From Microbulbifer agarilyticus (GTDB lineage Bacteria; Pseudomonadota; Gammaproteobacteria; Pseudomonadales; Cellvibrionaceae): a stretch of 64,000 bases of DNA. The stretch is from positions 868,001-932,000 of the forward strand of contig NZ_JAIUZM010000001.1 of assembly GCF_020171345.1 (NCBI RefSeq), in the 5' to 3' direction. Positions within the stretch are counted from its first letter, which is position 1. Each line of letters opens with the position of its first letter. Below, piece by piece: positions 35,129 through 43,288 of the stretch. A program made the position numbers and the translations under genes. The notes under the pieces were generated by a model, which ran no database searches, was not told the origin of the DNA, and saw nothing but the letters and a program-made list of their open reading frames with translations.

Positions 35129-36904
35129 TCAGAACAACTCTTCTTCCAGGTCCATCAGGGTACCGCTGCCGGCCACGACACTGGCGGCCAGGGCTTGGGA
35201 CTTCGGCAGCAGGCGCGCGAAGTAGAAACGCGCGGTCTTGATCTGGGCACGGTAGAAATCCTCGTCTTTGCCGCTGGCAACGCTGGCGACCTTGGCCCAC
35301 ATATAGGCGTAAGCCACATAGCCAAACAGATCCAGGTAGTCCACGGAGGCCGCACCCGGTGCATTCGGGTCGGTTTTGGTGGCCTCGATAACCGCTGCGG
35401 TCGCGTCTTTCAAACGCTGCAGCTCAGCGGTCAGCGGCTGGATAAACTCGACCAGGTCGGCGTTGCCGGCATTGTCATCGATAAACTGCTGTACGTCGGC
35501 GGCAAACAGCTCAAACAAGGCGCCACCGTTGGCGACGGTCTTACGGCCGATCAGGTCCAGCGCCTGGATACCGTTGGTACCTTCGTAGATCTGGGTAATG
35601 CGCACATCGCGTACCAGCTGCTCCTGCCCCCACTCACGGATATAGCCGTGACCACCAAATACCTGCTGGCCAATTACGGTGCAGTCGAGGCCGCGGTCGG
35701 TAAAGAAGGCTTTGGCCACCGGGGTGAGCAATGCAACCATCGCTTCCGCCTGCTGCTTTTCCTCACCTTCGCCGTACTTGGCCAGGTCCAGCCACTTGGC
35801 GACATAGGTAGACAGTGCGCGGGCGCCACCGATGTAGGCTTTCTGCGTAAGCAGCATGCGGCGTACGTCCGGATGCACGATGATCGGGTCAGCGGCCTTT
35901 TCTGGCTGCTTGGCACCGGACGGGGAACGGCTCTGCACTCGGTCGCGGGCGTATTCAATCGCATTTTGATAGGAGCGCTCGGAAGCACCCAGCCCCTGGA
36001 TACCGACACCCAGGCGCTCGTAGTTCATCATGGTGAACATGGCGGCGAGGCCCTTGTTCAGCTCACCAACCAGCCAGCCCTTGGCACCGTCAAAGTTCAT
36101 CGCACAGGTGGAGGACGCCTTGATGCCCATCTTGTGTTCGATGGAGCCACAGTTGACCGCATTGCGCTCGCCCAGGCTGCCGTCTTCGTTCACCAGAATC
36201 TTGGGCACCAGGAACAGGGAGATGCCCTTGGGCCCTTTCGGCGCATCCGGCAGCTTGGCCAGCACCAGGTGAATCACGTTTTCGGACAGGTCCTGGTCGC
36301 CGCCGGTAATAAAGATCTTGCTACCGGTAATGGAGTAGCTGCCGTCTCCCTGCGGTTCCGCCTTGGTGCGGATAATGCCGAGGTCGGTACCGGCGTGCGG
36401 CTCGGTGAGGTCCATGGCACCGGACCAGGTGCCGGCGTACATGTTGGGCAGGTACTTTTCTTTCAGCTCCTGACTGCCGTGGGCATCGATCGCCAGGCAG
36501 GCACCGTTGGTCAGTACCGGGTACAGGGCGAAAGAGATGTTTGATGAGTTCAGCATTTCCTCGACCTGGGCACCCAGCATCTTGGGCATGCCCATACCGC
36601 CAAATTCGGGGTTGCCCACCAGCGCGCCCCAGCCGCCCTCACAGAAGGTGGCGTAGGCTTCGGGGAAACCTTTCGGCGTGGTTACCACACCGTCGTTCCA
36701 GGAGCAGCCTTCTTCATCGCCGCTGCGGTTGATCGGGTCGAGGGTGTTTGCGGCCAGCTTGCCCATCTCTTCCAGAATGGCGTCGGCGGTCTCGCGGTCC
36801 GCGGTTTCCGCCAGCGCCGGCAGGCGCGCCCACAGTTTGTCTGCCTCGAATACTTCGTGCAGCAGGAAGTTCATCTCGCGCAGTGGCGCCTTGTAATCGG
36901 CCAT
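35129..36904 (-). CDS. Acyl-CoA dehydrogenase (DmdC/long-form type)
   Basis: A 591-residue FAD enzyme. The ATG at 36904 is chosen since AGAGG lies about 8 bases upstream and 'MADYKAPLREMNFLLHEVF' is the usual start of this long subfamily. It has the N-terminal helical, central beta ('MDLTEPHAGTDLG', 'ITGSKIFITGGDQDL') and C-terminal helical domains, then the extra AidB/DmdC-like C-terminal domain (about 460-591). The catalytic Glu is probably in 'IYEGTNGIQALDL'. Genes of this type are often labelled 3-methylmercaptopropionyl-CoA dehydrogenase (DmdC), but most act in fatty-acid beta-oxidation. The PsrA-like operator upstream favours the latter. Confidence 0.9.
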   Translation of the reverse strand: MADYKAPLREMNFLLHEVFEADKLWARLPALAETADRETADAILEEMGKLAANTLDPINRSGDEEGCSWNDGVVTTPKGFPEAYATFCEGGWGALVGNPEFGGMGMPKMLGAQVEEMLNSSNISFALYPVLTNGACLAIDAHGSQELKEKYLPNMYAGTWSGAMDLTEPHAGTDLGIIRTKAEPQGDGSYSITGSKIFITGGDQDLSENVIHLVLAKLPDAPKGPKGISLFLVPKILVNEDGSLGERNAVNCGSIEHKMGIKASSTCAMNFDGAKGWLVGELNKGLAAMFTMMNYERLGVGIQGLGASERSYQNAIEYARDRVQSRSPSGAKQPEKAADPIIVHPDVRRMLLTQKAYIGGARALSTYVAKWLDLAKYGEGEEKQQAEAMVALLTPVAKAFFTDRGLDCTVIGQQVFGGHGYIREWGQEQLVRDVRITQIYEGTNGIQALDLIGRKTVANGGALFELFAADVQQFIDDNAGNADLVEFIQPLTAELQRLKDATAAVIEATKTDPNAPGAASVDYLDLFGYVAYAYMWAKVASVASGKDEDFYRAQIKTARFYFARLLPKSQALAASVVAGSGTLMDLEEELF

Positions 36905-36980
36905 GGTGTCGCCTCTTAGAATCGATTTTTTTGGTGTGTCTGGAGATGGCTCTACGATGTGCAAGCCAGAGTCAATCAAT

Positions 36981-37006
36981 CGTTTGTTTCAAACGCATGT
37001 TTGAAA
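36981..37006. promoter_or_regulatory. PsrA-like operator upstream of the acyl-CoA dehydrogenase
   Basis: TTTCAAAC-GCAT-GTTTGAAA (36987-37006) is a perfect palindrome whose core CAAAC-N4-GTTTG fits the described PsrA box of pseudomonads, where PsrA represses beta-oxidation genes until it binds long-chain fatty acids. A second palindrome CGTTTG-TTT-CAAACG (36981-36995) overlaps it. It lies 77-102 bases before the start codon. Confidence 0.75.
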
Positions 37007-37074
37007 TCTAGGCTGAAGGGCCTCCCAAGTCAAGCCGGACCCACGGTCCGGCCTGGGGAATCAACCAAATTTGG

Positions 37075-37776
37075 TCAGTTGGAAGAAGATAGCAGCGGGG
37101 AGAGGTCGAGGTGGGCGGCGCCATTACGGTAGTCGCCAGATTCGTCGTACGGCAGGGTGCCTAGGCATGGCGCGGGCAAAATTGCCCGCAGGGTCATCAG
37201 GTTTTCCTCGGCGCGGGGCATATCTTCCTGCGGACCGCGCACAAAGTTTGCCACCCAGCCCGCTAGCGGCAGGCCGTCGCGACGAATGGCTTCAGCGGTC
37301 AGCAATGCGTGATTGATGCAGCCCAGTTCGACACTCACCACCAGAATAACCGGCAATTCCAGCGCGCGCGGCAGGTCCGACAGGAACTGACGGGGGGCCA
37401 AAGGCACCCGCCAGCCACCGGCGCCCTCGATCAGCACCAGATCGGCGCCACTACTCATGACACCGCGGCAAATGCCCTCAAGACGGGAAACATCCAGCCT
37501 GCGCCCCGCCTCCATCGCCGCGATATGCGGGGCGATGGCGGGTTCCAGCGCCACCGGGTTGACCTGCTCGTAGGGCATGCCCTGGTTCATCGCCTCAATC
37601 AGGGTCAGGGCATCGCTGTTGCGCAGGCCTTCCGGGGTCTGCGCACAGCCGGACGCCACCGGTTTTACCGCCGCGGTTTTCAGGCCCTGCTCGCCCGCCG
37701 CATGCAATAATGCCGCGGTGGCATAGGTTTTACCGACCTCTGTATTCGTTCCAGTCACAAACAAAGTTTCGGTCAC
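37075..37776 (-). CDS. bioD: Dethiobiotin synthetase
   Basis: A 233-residue ATP-dependent carboxylase that closes the ureido ring of 7,8-diaminopelargonate in biotin synthesis. The P-loop 'GTNTEVGKT' is at residues 9-17, 'KPVASG' and 'EGAGGWRVPL' carry further active-site residues, and 'NHALLTAEAI' is typical of the family. The GTG at 37776 is chosen because GAGG lies 8 bases upstream. The other bio genes are not in this window, so bioD is detached from them here. It is read in the same direction as the acyl-CoA dehydrogenase, after its promoter region. Confidence 0.93.
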   Translation of the reverse strand: MTETLFVTGTNTEVGKTYATAALLHAAGEQGLKTAAVKPVASGCAQTPEGLRNSDALTLIEAMNQGMPYEQVNPVALEPAIAPHIAAMEAGRRLDVSRLEGICRGVMSSGADLVLIEGAGGWRVPLAPRQFLSDLPRALELPVILVVSVELGCINHALLTAEAIRRDGLPLAGWVANFVRGPQEDMPRAEENLMTLRAILPAPCLGTLPYDESGDYRNGAAHLDLSPLLSSSN

Positions 37777-38140
37777 AAATTCTTCCTCATTCTTTGGTTT
37801 TTTTGTTTGACGGCTCTTTAAACATGATCTACTTGCTGATAAATTGATCACTTAGAGCGGTATTCATGCAACCCATTTCGCCAATCGAGGCCCGGGTTAG
37901 GATAATTGCCTAAAAAAGTTCCCGGACCTGGTCTGGGGTGACAGTCAGGGACAGCGCTGTCATAACGCTATTGCGTCACCAAGTCGCACCGCGCAACCAC
38001 ATTTCTCCGCCCGGCAGCTCGATTCTGCCAACCCGCAGAGACGCCCCGCAAATGTCAGGGATGTGGAAGTGCGAGAGCACGGAAGCTGATTGTTCAGCCC
38101 CGGAATGACACCAACAATGCCATTACTACCGACGAGAGCC
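37777..38140. other. 364-base divergent intergenic region
   Basis: It lies between the divergent bioD and L,D-transpeptidase genes. A pair of TGATC/GATCA half-sites with TTTATCA between them (about 37825-37853) sits where a bioD promoter would be, but the spacing does not match the BirA operator. No gene or strong hairpin is seen. Confidence 0.45.
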
Positions 38141-38632
38141 ATGCGATACCTGAAACTGAGTCTGATTGCCCTGTTAATGATCCCCACCCTGGCTATGGCC
38201 AAGATTAAAACCGTAGATGAGGTGGTCGTATACAAATCCAAGCACCTGATGCAGCTGAAACGCAACGGTAGGGTTGTTAAAAGCTACAAGGTGGTATTTG
38301 GTAAAAACCCTATTGGGCACAAGCAGTACGAGGGCGACTCCCGTACGCCGGAAGGCCGCTACACCCTGAACTGGAAAAAGAAAAACAGCACCTACTATCG
38401 CGCTATCCAGGTTTCCTACCCTAATGCGGCGGACCGTGCGCGGGCGAAGAAAATGGGCCGCAGCCCAGGTGGCGCCATCATGATCCACGGCCAGAAACCG
38501 CACTGGAAAGGTATTGAACAGTACCTGACCCGCATGAACTGGACCGACGGTTGTATCGCGGTAACCAACCCGGAGATGGACGAGATCTGGGCGATGGTGG
38601 ATACCGGTACGCCGATTGAGATTTTCCCCTGA
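38141..38632 (+). CDS. L,D-transpeptidase (YkuD-domain protein)
   Basis: A 163-residue periplasmic protein with a signal peptide (residues 1-20, ending AMA). The YkuD fold follows directly: 'VDEVVVYKSKHLMQL', 'KVVFGKNPIGHKQYEGDSRTP', 'MIHGQ' with the conserved His, and the nucleophile Cys in 'NWTDGCIAVTN'. It probably makes 3-3 peptidoglycan cross-links or attaches or releases envelope proteins. The short single-domain form without LysM resembles ErfK-like small family members. The ATG at 38141 is chosen because it gives a clean signal peptide and has a GAGAG box before it. Two long palindromes follow its stop. Confidence 0.88.
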   Translation: MRYLKLSLIALLMIPTLAMAKIKTVDEVVVYKSKHLMQLKRNGRVVKSYKVVFGKNPIGHKQYEGDSRTPEGRYTLNWKKKNSTYYRAIQVSYPNAADRARAKKMGRSPGGAIMIHGQKPHWKGIEQYLTRMNWTDGCIAVTNPEMDEIWAMVDTGTPIEIFP

Positions 38633-38673
38633 TCGCAAATAGATAGCAGCGCTCAAAGTTCGAATCGAAGGAC

Positions 38674-38791
38674 AAGTGCCGGCTGCGGGTTTTCAGGAGC
38701 GTCGGCGACATGGACGTCGCCGCCGCAGCGCCCAGGGATGGGTTAACAGCGGTCCTGAAAACCCGCAGCCGGCGCTTGACCGCCACCAAGC
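38674..38791. repeat. Long palindromic intergenic repeat, copy 3
   Basis: A perfect 21-base outer stem (38678-38698 with 38753-38773) encloses two small hairpins: GGCGAC-ATGGAC-GTCGCC and CCCA-GGGA-TGGG. The order and orientation match copy 1. The end CGCTTGACCGCCACC matches the end of copy 2. Confidence 0.88.
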
Positions 38792-38816
38792 TATAACAAA
38801 GCTCCAAATCCAGAGC

Positions 38817-38938
38817 CGTGGCGGTGACGCTACCAGGTAAAGGTTTGTGAGACACGCCGTGAACCCATCCCTGGGGGCTCTTCTAAAACATCCCTGTTTT
38901 AGAAGGTCTCACAAACCTTTACCTGGCATCGTCACCTT
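38817..38938. repeat. Long palindromic intergenic repeat, copy 4 (opposite orientation)
   Basis: The outer arms GGTGACG/CGTCACC and a perfect 21-base inner stem (38833-38853 with 38906-38926) enclose CCCA-TCCC-TGGG and an 11-base hairpin CTTCTAAAACA/TGTTTTAGAAG with loop TCCC. It is inverted relative to copies 1 and 3 and lies only 27 bases from copy 3, before the dnaB stop. Confidence 0.88.
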
Positions 38939-38974
38939 ATCTCTAAGCTTCTCAACCCGGTTCAACATCGGGGG

Positions 38975-40417
38975 CTAGTGCTCTTCCTGATAGTACTCAG
39001 GCGCCAGATCATCAAAGCGGGTGAATTTACCCACAAACGCCGCGCGGCAGGTACCGATCTCACCGTTACGCTGCTTACCGATAATCAACTCCGCCAGCCC
39101 CTTATCCGGGCTGTCTTCGTTGTAATACTCGTCCCGGTAGATAAACAGGATCACATCCGCATCCTGCTCGATCGCACCGGATTCCCGCAGGTCCGAGTTC
39201 ATCGGGCGCTTGTTCGGGCGCTGTTCCACCCCCCGGTTTAACTGCGACAAAGCAATCACCGGGCATTCGTATTCTTTGGCCAGCGCCTTCAAGGAGCGGG
39301 AGATTTCCGAGATCTCCTGGGTACGCCCTTCGGTGCTGCCCTTCACCTGCATCAGCTGCAGGTAATCCACCATCACCATCGCCGGCAGCGCACGCTGTTC
39401 CGCATCTTCGCGGCTCAGTCTGGGGTCCGCCTGCATCAGCTTGTTGGTGTGATCGCGCACCGTGCGCTTCACACGCGCACGCACCTCTGACGGTGACAGG
39501 CCCGGGGTATCGTCGATATAGAGCCCCTTGCCCTTCATCTTCTGCACAGCACTGGAGAGCTTGGGCCAATCCTCCTCCTGCAACTTACCGTTACGGATAC
39601 GCCCCTGGTCGATCTTGCCAATGGAAGACAGCATACGCATGACCAGGCTGTCCGACGGCATCTCCATACTGAAGACCAGAGTCGGCTTCTCCTGGCTGAG
39701 CATGGCGGCTTCGACGAAGTTCAGCGCCAGTGCGGTCTTACCCATGGAAGGACGGGCAGCGAGGATAATGAGTTCACCGGGCTGCCAGCCGGAAGTGCGC
39801 TCATCGAGCTCGGTGAGGCCGGTGCTGAGGCCGGTGAGGTCGCCCTCGGATTTGAACAGTTCGTCAATGCGCTCGACGGTTTTCTTCAGCAGCGAGTCGA
39901 CACCGACAAAGCCGCCCTCTTTGGCGCGACCTTCGGCAATCTCTGCCACGCGGCGCTCGGCCATCTGCAGCAAGTCGACGGAGCCGAGCCCGCCGGGGTT
40001 GAAACTGGTACGGCTGATTTCGCCGGCGGCGGCGATCAACTGGCGCAACATGGAGCGCTCGCGCACGATTTTCGCGTAGGCGACGATGTTGGCGGCAGAC
40101 GGGGTGTTTTCCGCGAGTTCAGCCAGGTACGCCGGGCCGCCAATATCAGCCAGCAGGTCGCGACTGGCGAGGCCTTCCGCGAGGGTAACGATATCCAGCG
40201 GCTGCTCGCCGCCGGACAACTCGAGCATGACGCCGAAAATAATCCGGTGATTGGCGACGAAGAAATCTTCTGCGCTCAACTGCTCTGCCACCGCATCCAG
40301 GCGGCTGGCGTCGAGCATCAGACCACCCAGCACCGACTGCTCGGCCTCGACCGAGTGCGGCAGCGGGGAGCTGGCGGTGGCTTCCTGAGCCTCTTCTTGC
40401 GGAGCGTATTCGTTCAT
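38975..40417 (-). CDS. dnaB: Replicative DNA helicase
   Basis: A 480-residue hexameric helicase that unwinds DNA at the replication fork. The N-terminal collar domain covers about 15-120 ('PHSVEAEQSVLGGLMLD'), then a linker and the RecA-like domain from about 190, with Walker A 'AARPSMGKTALALNF', Walker B 'MVMVDYLQLM' and the C-terminal 'RDEYYNEDSPDKGLAELIIGKQRNG'. The length is normal and there is no intein. It follows rplI on the same strand after 254 bases that contain a nested hairpin, in the order usual for gammaproteobacteria. Confidence 0.96.
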   Translation of the reverse strand: MNEYAPQEEAQEATASSPLPHSVEAEQSVLGGLMLDASRLDAVAEQLSAEDFFVANHRIIFGVMLELSGGEQPLDIVTLAEGLASRDLLADIGGPAYLAELAENTPSAANIVAYAKIVRERSMLRQLIAAAGEISRTSFNPGGLGSVDLLQMAERRVAEIAEGRAKEGGFVGVDSLLKKTVERIDELFKSEGDLTGLSTGLTELDERTSGWQPGELIILAARPSMGKTALALNFVEAAMLSQEKPTLVFSMEMPSDSLVMRMLSSIGKIDQGRIRNGKLQEEDWPKLSSAVQKMKGKGLYIDDTPGLSPSEVRARVKRTVRDHTNKLMQADPRLSREDAEQRALPAMVMVDYLQLMQVKGSTEGRTQEISEISRSLKALAKEYECPVIALSQLNRGVEQRPNKRPMNSDLRESGAIEQDADVILFIYRDEYYNEDSPDKGLAELIIGKQRNGEIGTCRAAFVGKFTRFDDLAPEYYQEEH

Positions 40418-40535
40418 GTTCGCTGCTATGTGTTACTACCGGTCGTTGCGGTCATTGGTTCCAGGCCTACCCCGCCGCTGACTCACAGGCCAGGTGCACC
40501 GGGGGCGGGAACCATTTGCCTGGCTCACAAACAAG

Positions 40536-40593
40536 TCAGGCGCTGCACCCTCCGACACCGGTAGAAAACCGGCAGGGAGAATCCAGCGCCTGA
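40536..40593. repeat. Nested hairpin between rplI and dnaB
   Basis: A perfect outer stem TCAGGCGCTG/CAGCGCCTGA encloses CCCTCC/GGGAG and an apical CCGGT-AGAAA-ACCGG. On the minus strand it lies in the dnaB leader, 119 bases before the start codon, and about 80 bases past the rplI stop. There is no T-run, so it may be an mRNA structure rather than a terminator. Confidence 0.65.
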
Positions 40594-40671
40594 TTGTAGC
40601 GCGGCTAGACGGAGAACGGGCAATTCCATTCTCCACAGGCCTCGCTGTGGCGATTCGGTAACTGCAGAAGC

Positions 40672-41118
40672 TTATTCGGCTTCTACAACAACCTTCACGC
40701 TGCTGATTACGTCGGCGTGCAGCTGTACGTCTACGTCGTACTCGCCCAGTTCACGCAGAGCGCCTTCCGGCAGCTTCACTTCAGCTTTGCTTACTGCAAC
40801 ACCGGCAGCGGTGATCGCTTCCGCGATATCGCGAGTGCCGATGGAGCCGAACAGCTTGCCTTCGTCGCCAGCGTTAGCAGCGATGGTAACAACCAATTCA
40901 ACCAGCTGGGCAGCGCGGCCTTCAGCTTCGCTTACTTTTGCAGCGGCAGCTGCTTCCAGCTCAGCGCGCTTGGCTTCGAACTCAGCAACGTTTGCTGCGT
41001 TGGCCAGTACGGCTTTACCGGTAGGCAGCAGGAAGTTGCGGCCGTAACCGGCTTTTACTTCAACGCGGTCGCCCACGTTGCCCAGTTTGCCTACTTTGTC
41101 GAGCAGAATAACTTCCAT
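40672..41118 (-). CDS. rplI: 50S ribosomal protein L9
   Basis: A 148-residue ribosomal protein of normal length. The N-terminal 23S rRNA-binding domain is plain: '[19 protein letters not shown]' and '[17 protein letters not shown]'. A long Ala/Glu-rich helix (about 45-80) joins it to the C-terminal domain ('[17 protein letters not shown]', '[18 protein letters not shown]'). GAGGG lies 8 bases before the ATG. It is the last gene of the rpsF-rpsR-DUF2232-rplI unit. Confidence 0.97.
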   Translation of the reverse strand: MEVILLDKVGKLGNVGDRVEVKAGYGRNFLLPTGKAVLANAANVAEFEAKRAELEAAAAAKVSEAEGRAAQLVELVVTIAANAGDEGKLFGSIGTRDIAEAITAAGVAVSKAEVKLPEGALRELGEYDVDVQLHADVISSVKVVVEAE

Positions 41119-41152
41119 CTCGGAACCCTCAGTTTCAGTTCTTGTGCGCCGC

Positions 41153-42001
41153 TCAGCGTTTGTCGCTGGCGCGTGCGCGAATATCAATCCAGCTATCGAT
41201 CAGTGCCAGTCCGCACAGGAAACCAGCCAGCGGCAGTGCCGCAATTACCAGCATCACATACAGGGCAACCAGCGGACCGCGTCCCCAGCCCCTCTGGGCT
41301 ACCAGCCAGTGGATCAGGCAGATACCTGCCACCATGATCGGGAAAGCGGCAACCGCACCCCAGAACACAAAGTGTTCACTGACCAGGCAGTAAATCCACA
41401 ACAGCATGCCGGCAGCTGCGAGCGGCAACGGCATACGCAGGTTGTGCATTTCCTGCTGCAAACCACCGGGGTTGTACAACAGGGCCTGCCACCAGCGCCC
41501 CAGCAACAGTGCCAACATGGCGCTGATTACCGAGACCCAGGCCAGGTAACCGGTAGCCTGCGCTTCGCTGGTAAATGCCTTACCCAGCTGCTGCGCTTCC
41601 GGTGTGCTGGCACCGCCCGCGGCCTCATTGACCGCCTCGAGCAGGTTGCCCAGTACACCGCCAGTCACCTGCGAGGTCACTAGGATGCCCGCGGCGGTCA
41701 CTGCGGTCAGCGTCACCAGTGTCCAACTCCAGGCGCGGGTTTCGCGCAGGACCAGGGCACTCGCCAACACCGCCACAAAGTGCGTGATCGCCATGCCAGC
41801 CATCAGCGGGGACATATAGCCCGCGCCGGCTGCGGCAACAATTGGCAGTAGACCCCAGACCAGCACAAACAGGCCGTCGCCACTGCCGCGGCGTAACCCC
41901 ACCAGTGCAAGCACTGCGGGGCTGATCAGCGGGATTCCCACCATGGTGAGGATCACCGCGCGCACGCGCGATCGCATGGCAAATTCAGCGATAGCGCGCA
42001 C
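41153..42001 (-). CDS. DUF2232-like membrane protein of the rpsR-rplI interval
   Basis: A 282-residue inner-membrane protein with eight or so hydrophobic segments (for example about 15-35, 45-62, 68-85, 92-112, 145-168, 192-215, 222-240, 248-268). Proteobacteria of the Pseudomonas type carry such a protein between rpsR and rplI; it resembles DUF2232/YybS. No catalytic motif is visible and the role is unknown. It lies 34 bases before rplI and about 43 bases after rpsR, so it is in the ribosomal operon. Confidence 0.8.
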   Translation of the reverse strand: MRAIAEFAMRSRVRAVILTMVGIPLISPAVLALVGLRRGSGDGLFVLVWGLLPIVAAAGAGYMSPLMAGMAITHFVAVLASALVLRETRAWSWTLVTLTAVTAAGILVTSQVTGGVLGNLLEAVNEAAGGASTPEAQQLGKAFTSEAQATGYLAWVSVISAMLALLLGRWWQALLYNPGGLQQEMHNLRMPLPLAAAGMLLWIYCLVSEHFVFWGAVAAFPIMVAGICLIHWLVAQRGWGRGPLVALYVMLVIAALPLAGFLCGLALIDSWIDIRARASDKR

Positions 42002-42044
42002 TAGATAGCTTCTCTATAACAATCAATACGAAGCAAAGCGATGC

Positions 42045-42275
42045 TTAGGCTTCGTGGCTGTCCGTGTACGGCAGCAGCGCAATGTAACGCGCGCGCTTGA
42101 CCGCGGTGGCCAGCTGACGCTGATACTTGGCTTTGGTGCCAGTGATACGGCTCGGTACGATTTTGCCAGTTTCAGAAACGTAGGCTTTCAGGGTATCGAG
42201 ATCTTTGTAGTCGATACGCTTTACGCCTTCAGCGGTGAAACGGCAGAACTTACGACGACGGAAAAAACGTGCCAT
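42045..42275 (-). CDS. rpsR: 30S ribosomal protein S18
   Basis: A 76-residue ribosomal protein of standard length with the family segments '[22 protein letters not shown]', '[22 protein letters not shown]' and '[22 protein letters not shown]'. It pairs with S6 in the small-subunit platform. It lies 12 bases after rpsF and is co-transcribed with it. Confidence 0.98.
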   Translation of the reverse strand: MARFFRRRKFCRFTAEGVKRIDYKDLDTLKAYVSETGKIVPSRITGTKAKYQRQLATAVKRARYIALLPYTDSHEA

Positions 42276-42287
42276 CTGACTATCCCC

Positions 42288-42737
42288 TTACTCTTCGTCT
42301 TCAGTGGTGTCGGAAGACTTAGCTTCCTCGGCGCCTTCGGAAGAAGATTCTTCACGTTCGGCGCGTTCGCGACGCTCAGAGCGTTCTGCGCGCGCAGCTT
42401 TGCGCTCGCGGGACTCTTTCTCAGCCTTCATGATCGGGCTTTCTTCGGTGATCGCTTCATCTTCGCGGATCACCAGGTTGCGCAGCACGGCGTCGTTGTA
42501 CTTGAAGTTGGTGGTCAGTTCGGCCAGCGCTTCTTCAGTACACTCAACATTCATCAGAATGTAGTGAGCCTTGTGGATCTTGTTGATCGGGTAAGCCAGA
42601 CGGCGGCGGCCCCAGTCTTCCAGACGGTGAACGTCGCCACCGCTTTCTTTGATGGTCGCAGTGTAACGCTCGACCATGCCGGCGACCTGCTCGCTCTGGT
42701 CCGGGTGAACCAGGAATACAATTTCGTAATGACGCAT
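42288..42737 (-). CDS. rpsF: 30S ribosomal protein S6
   Basis: A 149-residue S6. The core (1-100) shows '[18 protein letters not shown]', '[19 protein letters not shown]' and '[13 protein letters not shown]'. The last 45 residues are an acidic, Ser/Glu/Arg-rich tail ending in Asp and Glu, as in species whose S6 is modified by RimK with extra glutamates. It is the first gene of the operon, read from a promoter at 42870-42898. AAGGAG stands just before the start. Confidence 0.97.
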   Translation of the reverse strand: MRHYEIVFLVHPDQSEQVAGMVERYTATIKESGGDVHRLEDWGRRRLAYPINKIHKAHYILMNVECTEEALAELTTNFKYNDAVLRNLVIREDEAITEESPIMKAEKESRERKAARAERSERRERAEREESSSEGAEEAKSSDTTEDEE

Positions 42738-42758
42738 TTTCGCTCCTTACGGGTTAAC

Positions 42759-42787
42759 ACAGCCTCCCGGCTTGCCGCTGCCCTGTC
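42759..42787 (-). promoter_or_regulatory. Possible S6:S18 leader hairpin
   Basis: On the minus strand a hairpin with ACAG/CTGT ends and CGGC/GCCG inner pairs lies 22-50 bases before rpsF. S6:S18 autoregulatory leaders sit here in many bacteria and bind the S6-S18 dimer through a bulged CCG. I see a CCGGGAGG bulge but cannot confirm the motif. Confidence 0.35.
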
Positions 42788-42869
42788 TAATAAGTAGAAA
42801 GTGCAGCAACCGCCCAGTGAGGCAAGGAGTACGCAACAGCTCCCGGGATGGGGCTATTGCGGGCGGCGT

Positions 42870-42898
42870 ATTCTATGCCTCTGTCGGAGTGGTTGCAA
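42870..42898 (-). promoter_or_regulatory. Sigma-70 promoter of the rpsF operon
   Basis: On the minus strand TTGCAA and TAGAAT are separated by 17 bases, about 130 bases before rpsF. A GC-rich stretch follows the -10 box, as is common for ribosomal operons. Confidence 0.7.
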
Positions 42899-43244
42899 GT
42901 TGAACAATGGGTTGACCGCCGCAAATAGAAACACACCAGTCTGTAAGCACCCACTTACGCCGTGACGTGTATCTTATGCGCGCTGCCGCCAACCAGTGCA
43001 CGGGCTCAGAGAGCCGCCTACATCCAGCAGCTCGTCCGGGCAGTCACATCCATAGCGGCAGCCGACCCTGAGCGAGATCAAGAGCCCAAGGCCGATTGCA
43101 GAAATAATTGAACAAAATAATTAAACGAGGGATTGAGGGGGTTGGCGCGCCAGACGTCATACAGGCATAGGTCGCGAAAATAATTCTAAACAATAACAAT
43201 AACGTGCAAGGACCGAAGAATAACAAGCGGGATAACACCGTAGG
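42899..43244. other. Intergenic stretch without a supported protein gene
   Basis: This lies between the rpsF promoter and the 3' end of the TPR/beta-barrel gene. The sequence changes to AT-rich at about 43085-43210. I see no credible protein, but a plus-strand terminator closes it at 43245-43270, so a small plus-strand RNA is possible. Confidence 0.4.
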
Positions 43245-43270
43245 GGGGCACTTGTGCCCCTTCATTTTTT
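43245..43270 (+). terminator. Orphan plus-strand terminator
   Basis: GGGGCAC-TT-GTGCCCC is followed by TTCATTTTTT on the plus strand only. No plus-strand gene precedes it within several kilobases, and the neighbouring gene is on the minus strand with its stop at 43289. Confidence 0.7.
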
Positions 43271-43288
43271 ACCCCTTATTGCTCCCCC

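Noticed and set aside
35129..36904. DmdC and methanethiol oxidase as one DMSP-demethylation pathway
   Set aside because: The two genes lie 22 kb apart, DmdC labels are often wrong for this long acyl-CoA dehydrogenase family, and a PsrA-like operator points to beta-oxidation. No dmdA, dmdB or dmdD is in the window.
43044..43265. 73-residue minus-strand frame upstream of rpsF
   Set aside because: It starts inside the orphan terminator hairpin, lacks a ribosome-binding site and has no convincing signal peptide or family pattern.
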